7,464 bases of DNA. Source: Kiloniellales bacterium (GTDB lineage Bacteria > Pseudomonadota > Alphaproteobacteria > Kiloniellales > JAKSDN01). The translations under genes were made by a program, and so were the position numbers. A model generated the notes under the pieces. That model did no database searches, had not been told where the DNA came from, and saw only the letters and a list, made by a program, of their open reading frames with translations. Location of the stretch: assembly GCA_022360075.1 (NCBI GenBank), contig JAKSDN010000481.1:1-7464 (forward strand), in the 5' to 3' direction. This document shows, piece after piece, positions 1-5,998 of this stretch (positions are counted from its first letter, which is position 1; every line of letters begins with the position of its first letter).

Positions 1-639
1 AGCGCGCAGTCGGCCTCGACCTCGGCCCTGGCCGCCTTCATGCTCGACTCGACCCGCGCCACGTTCGGCCTCTACGGCGCGCTCGAGGACGACCACCGCC
101 AGCTCGCGGTGCTGGAAGACGAAGTCAACAAGACCGTCGTGGTGCTCGACCGCCTGCTCAACGAGCTGACCGAGGACATCGCCCGGACCCAGAGCTACTA
201 CACGACCGAGCGCTCGAACCTGACGACGCTGGCCGTTGCGATCGACAACGGCGAGTTCCTCGGTAACAGCCTGGCCAACCGGGCCTACGGCGTGCCCGCA
301 CCGCCGCAGCCCGGCGGCGCGGCCGCGCTGGTCGGCCGGACGCCGCCGCTGGTGGTGATCCGCTTCAACCAGCCGAACATCGCCTACGAGCAGGCGCTCT
401 ATTCCGCGGTCAGCCAGGCGCTCGAGCGACGGCCCGACGCCGCCTTCGATCTGGTCGCCGTGTCGCCCGGCCTGGGCAGCCCCTCGCAGGTCGCGCTCGC
501 CAACAACAAGTCGCGGCGCGAGGCCGAGGGCGTGCTACGCTCGCTCACCAACATGGGCCTGCCGGCCGACCGGGTCTCGCTCTCGGCGACGACCAATCCC
601 AACGCCCAGATCAGCGAAGTGCACGTCTACGTGCGCTGA
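1..639 (+). CDS. C-terminal part of an envelope protein with a coiled coil and a divergent OmpA-like domain (5' end outside window)
   Basis: The frame is open from base 1, so the visible 212 residues are the C-terminal part of a longer protein; the ATG at 40 is probably internal. Roughly residues 30-80 of the fragment are charged and heptad-like, which suggests a coiled coil. An Ala/Pro/Gly-rich linker follows (about 95-115). The last 95 residues start with a beta-strand-like segment (LVVIRF), continue with a second strand (FDLVAVSPG), and then have a helix-turn pattern resembling OmpA C-terminal domains (SRREAEGVLRSL...GLPADRVSLS, compare the OmpA pattern of xxRRAxxVxxYLxxxGxPADRl), ending in VHVYVR. 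The Asp that binds peptidoglycan in classical OmpA domains has no counterpart; the position falls in a Ser-Pro-Gly stretch. I infer a periplasmic or outer-membrane-associated protein, perhaps a lipoprotein, but the N-terminus needed to show this is missing. I recognise no named family, so the specific function is unknown. Confidence 0.75.
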   Translation, partial: SAQSASTSALAAFMLDSTRATFGLYGALEDDHRQLAVLEDEVNKTVVVLDRLLNELTEDIARTQSYYTTERSNLTTLAVAIDNGEFLGNSLANRAYGVPAPPQPGGAAALVGRTPPLVVIRFNQPNIAYEQALYSAVSQALERRPDAAFDLVAVSPGLGSPSQVALANNKSRREAEGVLRSLTNMGLPADRVSLSATTNPNAQISEVHVYVR

Positions 640-713
640 CGTCGTTGTTCGTCGGACCGCGGCCCGACGCCGAGGGCTGGCCTTTTTCGCCGCGGGCCCC
701 AGTTTTCTCCCAA

Positions 714-720
714 GGGGAGG
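714..720 (+). promoter_or_regulatory. Strong Shine-Dalgarno site for the DUF4864 gene
   Basis: GGGGAGG lies 5 nt before the ATG at 726. This decides the start: the frame extends upstream to a TTG at 645, but that extension has no ribosome binding site and would put 27 hydrophilic residues in front of a clear signal peptide. Confidence 0.8.
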
Positions 721-725
721 AAACG

Positions 726-1157
726 ATGATCGATATTCGCCAGTCCTTTTTGATCCTTGCACTGATTCTTGCCCCGCTTTCGTCGGCGCAATCCCAGGAG
801 ACCGCGCCGGCGGCCCAGCAGGCCATCCGCAGCGTGATCGAGTCCCAGCTCGCCGCCTTCCAGCGCGACGACGGCGTCAAGGCCTTCTCCTTCGCCTCGC
901 CCGGCATCAGACGTAAGTTCGGTACCGCCGAGACCTTCATGCAGATGGTCAAGACCGGCTATCCCTCGGTCTATCGTCCGCGCGAGGTCGAGTTTCGCGC
1001 GCTGCGCCAGCGCGGCGATATGCTGCAGCAGGAGGTTCTCTTCGTCGGTCCCGACGGCCAGCCGTTGCTGGCGCTCTACACCATGGAGCAGCAGGCCGAC
1101 GGTAGCTGGCGCATCGCCGGCGTGGTGCTGATCAAGGCCCCCGACGCCATGACCTGA
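726..1157 (+). CDS. DUF4864 domain-containing secreted protein
   Basis: This is a 143-residue protein starting at the ATG set by the strong ribosome binding site. Residues 1-21 are a typical Sec signal peptide: short N-region with Arg5, hydrophobic core FLILALILAPL, and cleavage likely after Ala21. The mature part matches what I know of DUF4864: a helical start (AAQQAIRSVIESQLAAFQRD), then the conserved AFSFASPGIRRKFG segment (about 53-66), FMQMVKTGYPSVYRP (71-85), and a strand-rich C-terminus (LFVGPDGQPLLALYTM, then GSWRIAGVVLI). The layout is like NTF2/SnoaL-type small alpha+beta folds, but that is inference. The protein should act in the periplasm; its biochemical role is not known. It is separated from the upstream gene by 86 nt without a clear terminator, so it could be in the same transcript. 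The next gene has its own promoter candidate. Confidence 0.88.
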   Translation: MIDIRQSFLILALILAPLSSAQSQETAPAAQQAIRSVIESQLAAFQRDDGVKAFSFASPGIRRKFGTAETFMQMVKTGYPSVYRPREVEFRALRQRGDMLQQEVLFVGPDGQPLLALYTMEQQADGSWRIAGVVLIKAPDAMT

Positions 1158-1172
1158 GCCCGGCCCGCGCCA

Positions 1173-1201
1173 TTGCCGTCCTCGCCGGCTTCGGCTTTAA
1201 T
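1173..1201 (+). promoter_or_regulatory. Candidate sigma70-type promoter for gpt-ggt
   Basis: TTGCCG (1173-1178) and TTTAAT (1196-1201) are separated by 17 nt. They match the consensus hexamers at 4 of 6 and 5 of 6 positions. The -10 is one of the few AT-rich spots in the region and lies just after the DUF4864 stop. Transcription would start near 1208, about 25 nt before the gpt ATG. This is read by eye only. Confidence 0.5.
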
Positions 1202-1232
1202 CCGGCGCAGCCTTTTCGCCGCCGAGTAGCCG

Positions 1233-1709
1233 ATGGCCGAGTACCAGAAGACCTTCCCCGTATCCTGGGAGGAGCTCCACCGACATTCCAAGGCCTTGGC
1301 CTGGCGCCTGATGGAGCTGGCGCCCTGGAAGGGGATCATCGCGGTCACCCGCGGCGGCATGGTGCCGGCGGTCATCGTCGCCCGCGAGCTCGAGCTGCGC
1401 CTGATCGATACGGTCTGCGTGGTCAGCTACGACGACAAGGTCCAAGGCGAGCCGGAACTGCTCAAACGAGGCCCCGAGGGCGACGGCGAGAACTGGCTGA
1501 TCATCGACGACCTGGTCGACACCGGACAGACCGCCCAGGTCGTGCGCGGGCTTCTGCCCAAGGCGCACTTCGCCACGGTCTACGCCAAGCCGGCCGGTCG
1601 GCCTCTGGTCGACTCCTTCGTGACCGAGGTGAGCCAGGACACTTGGATCCTGTTTCCCTGGGACAGCGAGCCGCAGTCCGTGCCGCCGATCGCCCGCCAG
1701 TCGCGCTGA
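1233..1709 (+). CDS. gpt: Xanthine (guanine) phosphoribosyltransferase
   Basis: A 158-residue purine salvage enzyme, transferring the phosphoribosyl group from PRPP to xanthine or guanine to give XMP or GMP. The sequence follows the E. coli Gpt type closely along its whole length (E. coli Gpt is 152 residues). Visible marks are [15 protein letters not shown] (32-46, containing the pyrophosphate-binding TRGG), [10 protein letters not shown] (59-68), the PRPP-binding signature [13 protein letters not shown] (89-101), KPAGRPLVD (119-127) with the Lys expected to contact the purine, and QDTWI (135-139) with the Trp that stacks on the base in this family, followed by PWD and VPPI. The ATG at 1233 is the only sensible start because an in-frame TAG lies two codons upstream. 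No good ribosome binding site precedes it. The enzyme is cytosolic, possibly membrane-associated as in E. coli. ggt follows 27 nt downstream. Confidence 0.95.
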   Translation: MAEYQKTFPVSWEELHRHSKALAWRLMELAPWKGIIAVTRGGMVPAVIVARELELRLIDTVCVVSYDDKVQGEPELLKRGPEGDGENWLIIDDLVDTGQTAQVVRGLLPKAHFATVYAKPAGRPLVDSFVTEVSQDTWILFPWDSEPQSVPPIARQSR

Positions 1710-1724
1710 AGGGCGCGACGGCAG

Positions 1725-1730
1725 AAGGAG
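1725..1730 (+). promoter_or_regulatory. Shine-Dalgarno site for ggt
   Basis: AAGGAG lies 6 nt before the ATG at 1737, within the 27-nt gap after gpt. It supports this start and translation from a shared gpt-ggt transcript. Confidence 0.7.
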
Positions 1731-1736
1731 AGCCGG

Positions 1737-3548
1737 ATGAAACTGCGCTTCAAGGCGAACGATCCATCGAACCTTAGCCGAAGCCGCCGGTCGCTGCCGA
1801 CCCGCGCCGGTGGCGCCCTCGTTCTGGTCGCGGCACTGACTCTCGCGGCCTGCGCGCGACACGAGCCGCCGGTCGCCGATCCCGCAGCCGCGCCCGAGGG
1901 GCTCTCGCAAGCGATGGGCGCGCCAAGCGCCCCGGCGGCGGCCCGGCGTCACATGATCGCCGCGGCCAATCCCCATGCCAGCGAGGCTGGCCTTGAGATC
2001 CTGCGGGCCGGCGGCTCGGCCGTCGATGCGGCGATCGCCGCCCAGATGATGCTGACCCTGGTCGAGCCGCAGTCCTCCGGCATCGGCGGCGGCGCCTTCC
2101 TGCTGCACTACAAGAGCGAGTCGCGCGAGGTCCAGGCCTACGACGGCCGCGAGACCGCGCCGGCGACGGCGACGTCCGCCCTCTTCCTCACGCCCGACGG
2201 CGATCCGATGGGCTTCTGGGACGCGGTGGTCGGCGGCCGGGCGGTCGGCACGCCCGGTGTGCTGCGCATGCTGGAGCTCGCCCACCGCCAGCACGGCAAG
2301 CTGCCCTGGGCGCGGCTGTTCGAGCCGGCGATCCGGCTCGCCGAGCAGGGCTTCCCGGTCTCGCCGCGCCTGCACGGGTTGATCGCGCGCGACCGCTTCC
2401 TCGGCGGCCAGCCGAGCACGCGCGCCTACTTCTTCGACGCGGCGGGTGAGCCCCTGGCGGCCGGCAGCGTCCTCAAGAACCCGGCCTTGGCCGAGACCTT
2501 CCGGAAAATCGCGGCGCAAGGTACGGGCGTGTTCTACGAAGGAGAAATCGGTGCGGACATCGTCGCGGCGGTGCGCGGCGTCGCCGACAATCCCGGTTTG
2601 CTGTCGAGCGACGACCTCGCCGCCTATCCGGCCAAGGAGCGGGCACCGCTCTGCGCGCCCTATCGCGCCTGGATCGTCTGCGGCATGCCGCCGCCGACCT
2701 CGGGCGGCGTCGCGGTCCTGCAAATCCTCGGCATGCTGTCCCACTTCCAGGTCCGCGAGCTGCCGCCGCTCTCCGCCGAAGCGGCCCATCTGATCGCCGA
2801 GGCCAGCCGCCTCGCCTTCGCCGATCGCAACCAGTTCCTGGCCGACACGGACTTCGTCGAGGTCCCGCTCGGCCGTCTGCTCTCGGCCGACTACCTGGCG
2901 CAGCGCGCCGGCCTGATCTCGCCGAGCGCGAGCCTGGGTCGTGCCGCGCCCGGTCTGCCGACCGAGAGCGCGGCCATGCCGGCACAGGAGGAGCCGCCCT
3001 CGACCAGCCACTTGGTCGTTGTCGACGCGGAGGGCAACGCCGTCTCGATGACCTCGTCGATCGAGAACGGCTTCGGCGCGCGCCTGATGGTGCGCGGCTT
3101 CCTGCTCAACAACCAGCTCACCGACTTCTCCTTCCGGCCCGAGCGCGACGGCCGGCCGGTCGCCAACCGGGTCGAGCCCGGCAAGCGCCCGCGCAGCTCG
3201 ATGTCGCCGTTCCTCGTGCTGGACCGCGAGGGCCGCTTCGTCATGGCCGTGGGTTCGCCCGGGGGCAGCCGTATCATCGGCTACGTGGCGCAGGCCCTGA
3301 TCGCGGCGCTGGACTGGAACCTCGATCCCCAGGCCGCGACGGCGCAGGCCCACGTGATCAACCGCAACGGCCCGACCGACCTGGAGTTCGGCAGCCAGGC
3401 GACCGGCCTGGTGCCGGCCTTGGAAAAGCTGGGCCACAAGCTGCGCTTTCCCGAGATGACCAGCGGCCTGCACGCGATCCGGCAAAGCGGCGGCCAGCTC
3501 TTGGGCGGCGCCGATCCCCGCCGCGAGGGCGTGGCACTGGGAGACTAG
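1737..3548 (+). CDS. ggt: Gamma-glutamyltransferase (glutathione hydrolase), lipoprotein precursor
   Basis: A 603-residue N-terminal nucleophile hydrolase that cleaves the gamma-glutamyl bond of glutathione and related compounds by hydrolysis or transpeptidation. The precursor cuts itself before the catalytic Thr, here Thr423 (in PSTSH, equivalent to E. coli Thr391). This would give a large subunit up to 422 and a 181-residue small subunit. Substrate-site residues are visible: YDGRETAP (135-142, Arg138 binding the gamma-glutamyl carboxylate), LLNNQLTDF (456-464, with Asp463), SSMSP (487-491) and GSPGGSRI (506-513). The N-terminus has a lipobox LAAC with Cys39 after a hydrophobic run (25-38), so it is probably a lipid-anchored envelope protein. 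The long basic N-region contains SRRSLP (16-21), a possible Tat signal. The segment between DFS and SSMSP is a few residues shorter than in E. coli, so the active-site lid loop is reduced. It is probably cotranscribed with gpt; no terminator is seen between them. Confidence 0.95.
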   Translation: MKLRFKANDPSNLSRSRRSLPTRAGGALVLVAALTLAACARHEPPVADPAAAPEGLSQAMGAPSAPAAARRHMIAAANPHASEAGLEILRAGGSAVDAAIAAQMMLTLVEPQSSGIGGGAFLLHYKSESREVQAYDGRETAPATATSALFLTPDGDPMGFWDAVVGGRAVGTPGVLRMLELAHRQHGKLPWARLFEPAIRLAEQGFPVSPRLHGLIARDRFLGGQPSTRAYFFDAAGEPLAAGSVLKNPALAETFRKIAAQGTGVFYEGEIGADIVAAVRGVADNPGLLSSDDLAAYPAKERAPLCAPYRAWIVCGMPPPTSGGVAVLQILGMLSHFQVRELPPLSAEAAHLIAEASRLAFADRNQFLADTDFVEVPLGRLLSADYLAQRAGLISPSASLGRAAPGLPTESAAMPAQEEPPSTSHLVVVDAEGNAVSMTSSIENGFGARLMVRGFLLNNQLTDFSFRPERDGRPVANRVEPGKRPRSSMSPFLVLDREGRFVMAVGSPGGSRIIGYVAQALIAALDWNLDPQAATAQAHVINRNGPTDLEFGSQATGLVPALEKLGHKLRFPEMTSGLHAIRQSGGQLLGGADPRREGVALGD

Positions 3549-3583
3549 ACGGCCGACTTGCTGTTGAAGACGGCACATGAAAA

Positions 3584-3650
3584 CCCCTCGCCCCCTTGGG
3601 GGGAGAGGGAGGGGCCCAGGATCACGAAGTGAGCCTGGGAGGGCGAGGGG
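3584..3650. repeat. GC-rich three-armed palindromic intergenic repeat
   Basis: A 67-bp element whose ends are perfect inverted repeats of 10 bp (CCCCTCGCCC at 3584-3593, GGGCGAGGGG at 3641-3650). Inside are two further hairpins. One is a C-run/G-run arm, CCCCC-TT-GGGGGG (3591-3603), which shares its first bases with the outer stem. The other is CCCAGG (3615-3620) with CCTGGG (3634-3639), enclosing TCAC-GAA-GTGA (3622-3632) after an A/G mismatch. The fold is a three-way junction or a long bulged hairpin. It sits between ggt and the methyltransferase gene outside coding sequence, and it resembles the dispersed palindromic elements common in intergenic regions of high-GC alphaproteobacteria. It could act as a transcription terminator or 3' stabiliser for ggt, although there is no T-run. 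An ATG-initiated frame running through it (from 3577) into the next gene is not credible. Confidence 0.8.
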
Positions 3651-3677
3651 GACAGCGACGCCTGTGCTCAATCACTC

Positions 3678-3695
3678 GGCAAGGCCATCCTTGCC
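3678..3695. repeat. Perfect 7-bp inverted repeat next to the methyltransferase promoter
   Basis: GGCAAGG (3678-3684) and CCTTGCC (3689-3695) are separated by the tetraloop CCAT. No T-run follows, so it is not a classical terminator. Its right arm overlaps the candidate -35 hexamer at 3691, so an operator role or transcript hairpin is possible. Function unknown. Confidence 0.5.
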
Positions 3696-3718
3696 GCAGC
3701 GGCGGCGAAGGCTAGACT
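3691..3718 (+). promoter_or_regulatory. Candidate promoter for the RlmI-like methyltransferase (near-leaderless)
   Basis: TTGCCG (3691-3696) and TAGACT (3713-3718) are 16 nt apart; each matches the consensus at 4 of 6 positions, and the -35 is identical to the one proposed for gpt. Transcription would begin about 7 nt after the -10, at or within a few bases of the ATG at 3727, and no ribosome binding site precedes that ATG. Both facts fit a leaderless or nearly leaderless mRNA. Confidence 0.4.
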
Positions 3719-3726
3719 GCCGCGCC

Positions 3727-4938
3727 ATGTCCGAAGCCGCCGTTCCCCTCGAAGCCGTGCGCCCCGTCGTGCGGCTCAAGCCGCGCGCCCAGAAGCGCCT
3801 CGTGGCGGGCTATCCCTGGGTCTACTCGAACGAGGTCGAGATGGATGCGGCCGCGCGCAGCCTGCCGCTCGGCAGCGTCGTGCGCCTGGAGAGCAGTGAC
3901 CGCGAGGGCTTGGGGACTGCCTTCTTCAACAAGCTGCCCCTGATCGCCGCACGCGTGCTGTCGCGCGATCCGGACATCGAGATCGACGAGGCGTTTCTGG
4001 CCGATCGTCTCGAGCGCGCGCTGGCGCTGCGCGAGCGCCTGGTCGCGGCCCCCTATTACCGACTGGTGCACGCGGAGGCCGACGGTTTGCCCGGCCTGAT
4101 CGTCGACCGCTTCGATTCGGCGCTGGTGCTGCAATTGAACACGGCGGGCATGGAGCGGCTTCGCGCGCCCCTGCTCGCGGCGCTGGAGCGCCTGCTCGCA
4201 CCCGGCACCATCGCGCTGCGCAACGACAGCCAGGCCCGCCGGCTCGAGGGGCTGGAGAGCGAGGTGCGCGTGCTCAAGGGCACGCTATCGGCGCCGATCG
4301 AGGTGATCGAGAACGGGGCCCGCTATCTCGCCGACCTGCGCGAAGGACAGAAGACCGGCTGGTTCTTCGATCAGCGCGAAAACCGGGCCTGGATCGCTCC
4401 GCTGGCCGAGGGCGCGCGCGTGCTGGAGGCCTATTGCTATACGGGCGGCTTCACGATGCAGGCCGCGCGCGCCGGAGCCGAAGAGATCCTGGCCATCGAC
4501 CGCTCCGAGCCGGCGCTGACTCTGGCGGCCGAGGCGGCGAAGCTGAACGGCGTCGAGGCGCGCTGCCAATTCAAGAAGGCGGAGGTCTTCGCCGAGCTGC
4601 AAAGCCTGGCGCGCGCCGGCGAGCGCTTCGAGCTGGTCATCGCCGACCCGCCGGCTTTCGTGAAGAGCAAGCGCGACTTCTGGCAGGGCGCCAAGGGCTA
4701 CCGCAAGCTCGCCCGCCTCGCCGCCAGCCTGGTCGCCCCCGGCGGCTGCCTCTTCATCGCCTCCTGCTCGCACCACATGGACCCGGCCCAGTTCGCCGAG
4801 CAGGTGCGCCGCGGCCTCAACAACGCCGGCAGGCAGGCCCGTATCCTGCGCAGCAGTGGGGCCGGCCCGGACCACCCGGTGCACCCGGCCTTGCCGGAGA
4901 GCGCCTATCTGAAGGCGCTGGTCCTGGCGCTCGATTGA
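3727..4938 (+). CDS. RlmI-like class I SAM-dependent rRNA methyltransferase with PUA domain
   Basis: A 403-residue protein of the RlmI/RlmK-like family, whose best-known member makes m5C1962 in 23S rRNA. Residues about 13-90 form the PUA RNA-binding domain (VRLKPRAQKRLVAGYPWVYS, then GLGTAFFNK). Residues about 95-205 form the linking alpha/beta domain (VHAEADGLPGLIVDRF). The Rossmann methyltransferase domain follows: TGWFFDQRENR (210-220), motif I VLEAYCYTGGFTMQAA (232-247), acidic end of strand 2 ILAIDRSE (254-261), motif IV DPPAF (307-311), and motif VI SCSHHM (346-351) with Cys347 as a likely catalytic residue for m5C formation. The reading frame extends upstream to 3577 through the palindromic repeat, but homology begins right after the ATG at 3727, so I choose that start. 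The exact target base in this lineage is not shown by the sequence. I have the impression that alphaproteobacterial members are listed as a separate RNA methyltransferase subfamily. It converges with the transporter gene 9 nt downstream. Confidence 0.9.
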   Translation: MSEAAVPLEAVRPVVRLKPRAQKRLVAGYPWVYSNEVEMDAAARSLPLGSVVRLESSDREGLGTAFFNKLPLIAARVLSRDPDIEIDEAFLADRLERALALRERLVAAPYYRLVHAEADGLPGLIVDRFDSALVLQLNTAGMERLRAPLLAALERLLAPGTIALRNDSQARRLEGLESEVRVLKGTLSAPIEVIENGARYLADLREGQKTGWFFDQRENRAWIAPLAEGARVLEAYCYTGGFTMQAARAGAEEILAIDRSEPALTLAAEAAKLNGVEARCQFKKAEVFAELQSLARAGERFELVIADPPAFVKSKRDFWQGAKGYRKLARLAASLVAPGGCLFIASCSHHMDPAQFAEQVRRGLNNAGRQARILRSSGAGPDHPVHPALPESAYLKALVLALD

Positions 4939-4947
4939 GGCCGCGCG

Positions 4948-5829
4948 CTAGGCCGTCTCGGCGGCGGCTTCCTGCGCCGGCAGGTGGCGCCGCAGGAACG
5001 CGATGAAGATCAGCGCCGTTGCGAACATGATCAGGCTGTAGGTCGCCGCCGGCACGATGGCCAGGCCGCCACCGAACAGCAGCGTCGCGACGGCGATCGC
5101 CAAGGTGCCGTTTTGCAGGCCGCACTCGATGGCGATGGCGACGCGCTGGCGCAGACCGGTGGCGAAGAGCCGCGCCAGCAGATAGGCCAGGCCCATCATC
5201 AAGAGGTTCAGCACCAAGGTCACGAGCCCGGCCTGGGCGAAGTAGTCGACGATGTTGTTGCGCTGCTGATAGATCGCGCCGGCCAGAACCAGGACGAAGA
5301 GCAAGGCCGAAATCCGGCGCGCCAGCGGCTCGAAGCGCAGCGCGAAGCCTTCGGCCCAGCGGCGGATGAAGAGGCCGCAGAGCGCCGGCACCGTGACGAT
5401 CACGAAGACGCTGACCGCCGTGCGGGCGACCGAGATGTCGGCGCCCACGTCGCCGCCCATGAGCTGATTGTAGGAAAACACCACGATGATGGGGATGGTC
5501 ACGACGCAGAGCAGGCTGATCACCGCGGTCAGCGAGATCGAAAGGGCCACGTCGCCGCGCGCGAAGGCGGTCAGGATGTTCGAGGTCACGCCGCCGGGCG
5601 CCGCGGCGATGATCATCACGCCGAGCGCGAGCTCCGGCGGCAACGGCCAGAAACTGACCAGCAGGAAGGCGACCGCCGGCAAGAGCAGGATCTGCGAGAG
5701 CGCGCCGACGATGAAGTCGCGCGGCCGCTTCGCGATACGCGCGAAGTCGTCGAAGGTGAGGCCAAGGCCGAGCGCGAACATGATAAAGGCCAGCGCAAGC
5801 GGCAGTACGACGTCGGTTACAAATCCCAC
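4948..5829 (-). CDS. Bile acid:sodium symporter family (BASS) transporter
   Basis: A 293-residue inner-membrane protein made almost entirely of hydrophobic helices (nine or so are visible, for example about 6-25, 38-60, 96-118, 136-156, 200-222, 228-250 and 255-279). The family takes up organic anions such as bile acids, pyruvate or other carboxylates with Na+. Family marks are the N-terminal LPLALAFIMFALGLGL (9-24), the APGGVTSN segment (77-84) and ECGLQNGTLA (235-244). The last two correspond to the unwound crossover helices that hold Na+ and substrate, with Glu235 and Gln239 as likely sodium ligands. Length is normal for the bacterial branch. The start is GTG at 5829: it is the most upstream start codon in this frame, and the next Met (17) would remove part of the first helix. 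The ribosome binding site is weak (GGGAA about 6-10 nt upstream). The substrate cannot be told from sequence, and the neighbours give no hint. Confidence 0.9.
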   Translation of the reverse strand: MGFVTDVVLPLALAFIMFALGLGLTFDDFARIAKRPRDFIVGALSQILLLPAVAFLLVSFWPLPPELALGVMIIAAAPGGVTSNILTAFARGDVALSISLTAVISLLCVVTIPIIVVFSYNQLMGGDVGADISVARTAVSVFVIVTVPALCGLFIRRWAEGFALRFEPLARRISALLFVLVLAGAIYQQRNNIVDYFAQAGLVTLVLNLLMMGLAYLLARLFATGLRQRVAIAIECGLQNGTLAIAVATLLFGGGLAIVPAATYSLIMFATALIFIAFLRRHLPAQEAAAETA

Positions 5830-5885
5830 GGCAGTTTCCCATCGTTTTGTTCGGCGACCGCCCCGATGTGGGGCTCGTCCGGTCT

Positions 5886-5933
5886 AGTGGCGCAGAGGCC
5901 CAGTGGCGCAGAGGCCTAGTGGCACAGAGGCGC
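5886..5933. repeat. Three tandem copies of a 16-bp repeat upstream of the BASS transporter
   Basis: The units are AGTGGCGCAGAGGCCC (5886-5901), AGTGGCGCAGAGGCCT (5902-5917) and AGTGGCACAGAGGCGC (5918-5933). The first two differ only in the last base; the third has two to three changes. They lie 57-104 bp upstream of the transporter's GTG start on the minus strand. They could be a small minisatellite, or regularly spaced binding sites for a regulator. I find no gene or known motif that explains them. Confidence 0.85.
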
Positions 5934-5953
5934 TGGCTTCCAAATACGGCCAA

Positions 5954-5978
5954 GCGCGCGGCGCTTCAAGCCGCGCGT
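5954..5978. repeat. GC-rich hairpin, 8 bp plus one G-U pair
   Basis: CGCGCGGC (5955-5962) pairs with GCCGCGCG (5970-5977) around the 7-nt loop GCTTCAA; G5954 and T5978 can add a wobble pair in the plus-strand transcript. It lies downstream of the minus-strand gene that stops at 6041 and upstream of the transporter gene. It may help end or stabilise the upstream transcript, but no T-run follows on either strand. Confidence 0.55.
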
Positions 5979-5998
5979 GCCACCATAGAGCGACCATT

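Noticed and set aside
650..687. Possible terminator after the first gene: 6-bp stem CGTCGG/CCGACG (650-669) and a T5 run (683-687)
   Set aside because: The T-run is 13 nt from the stem, the loop is itself palindromic, and the stem is short for this base composition; not a canonical terminator.
1184..1198. Short hairpin GCCG-GCTT-CGGC followed by TTT after the DUF4864 gene
   Set aside because: Only four base pairs and three T; it lies inside the spacer of a better-supported promoter candidate.
1197..3671. 824-codon open frame on the minus strand opposite gpt and ggt
   Set aside because: It is antisense to two clear enzymes, rich in Arg, Ala and Gly with no motifs, and is the expected product of high third-position GC.
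3577..3726. 50-codon N-terminal extension of the methyltransferase from the ATG at 3577
   Set aside because: It is encoded by the palindromic repeat and hairpin, is low-complexity, and lies outside the region homologous to the RlmI family.
4984..5919. 311-codon open frame on the plus strand opposite the transporter
   Set aside because: Its composition (Glu, Arg, Gln, His, Asp) is the usual antisense image of a membrane protein gene; no domain is visible.
4817..5953. 378-codon minus-strand frame overlapping the transporter in another phase
   Set aside because: The transporter frame has family motifs and membrane helices, whereas this one is Arg/Ala-rich low-complexity sequence. It also runs through the tandem repeats.
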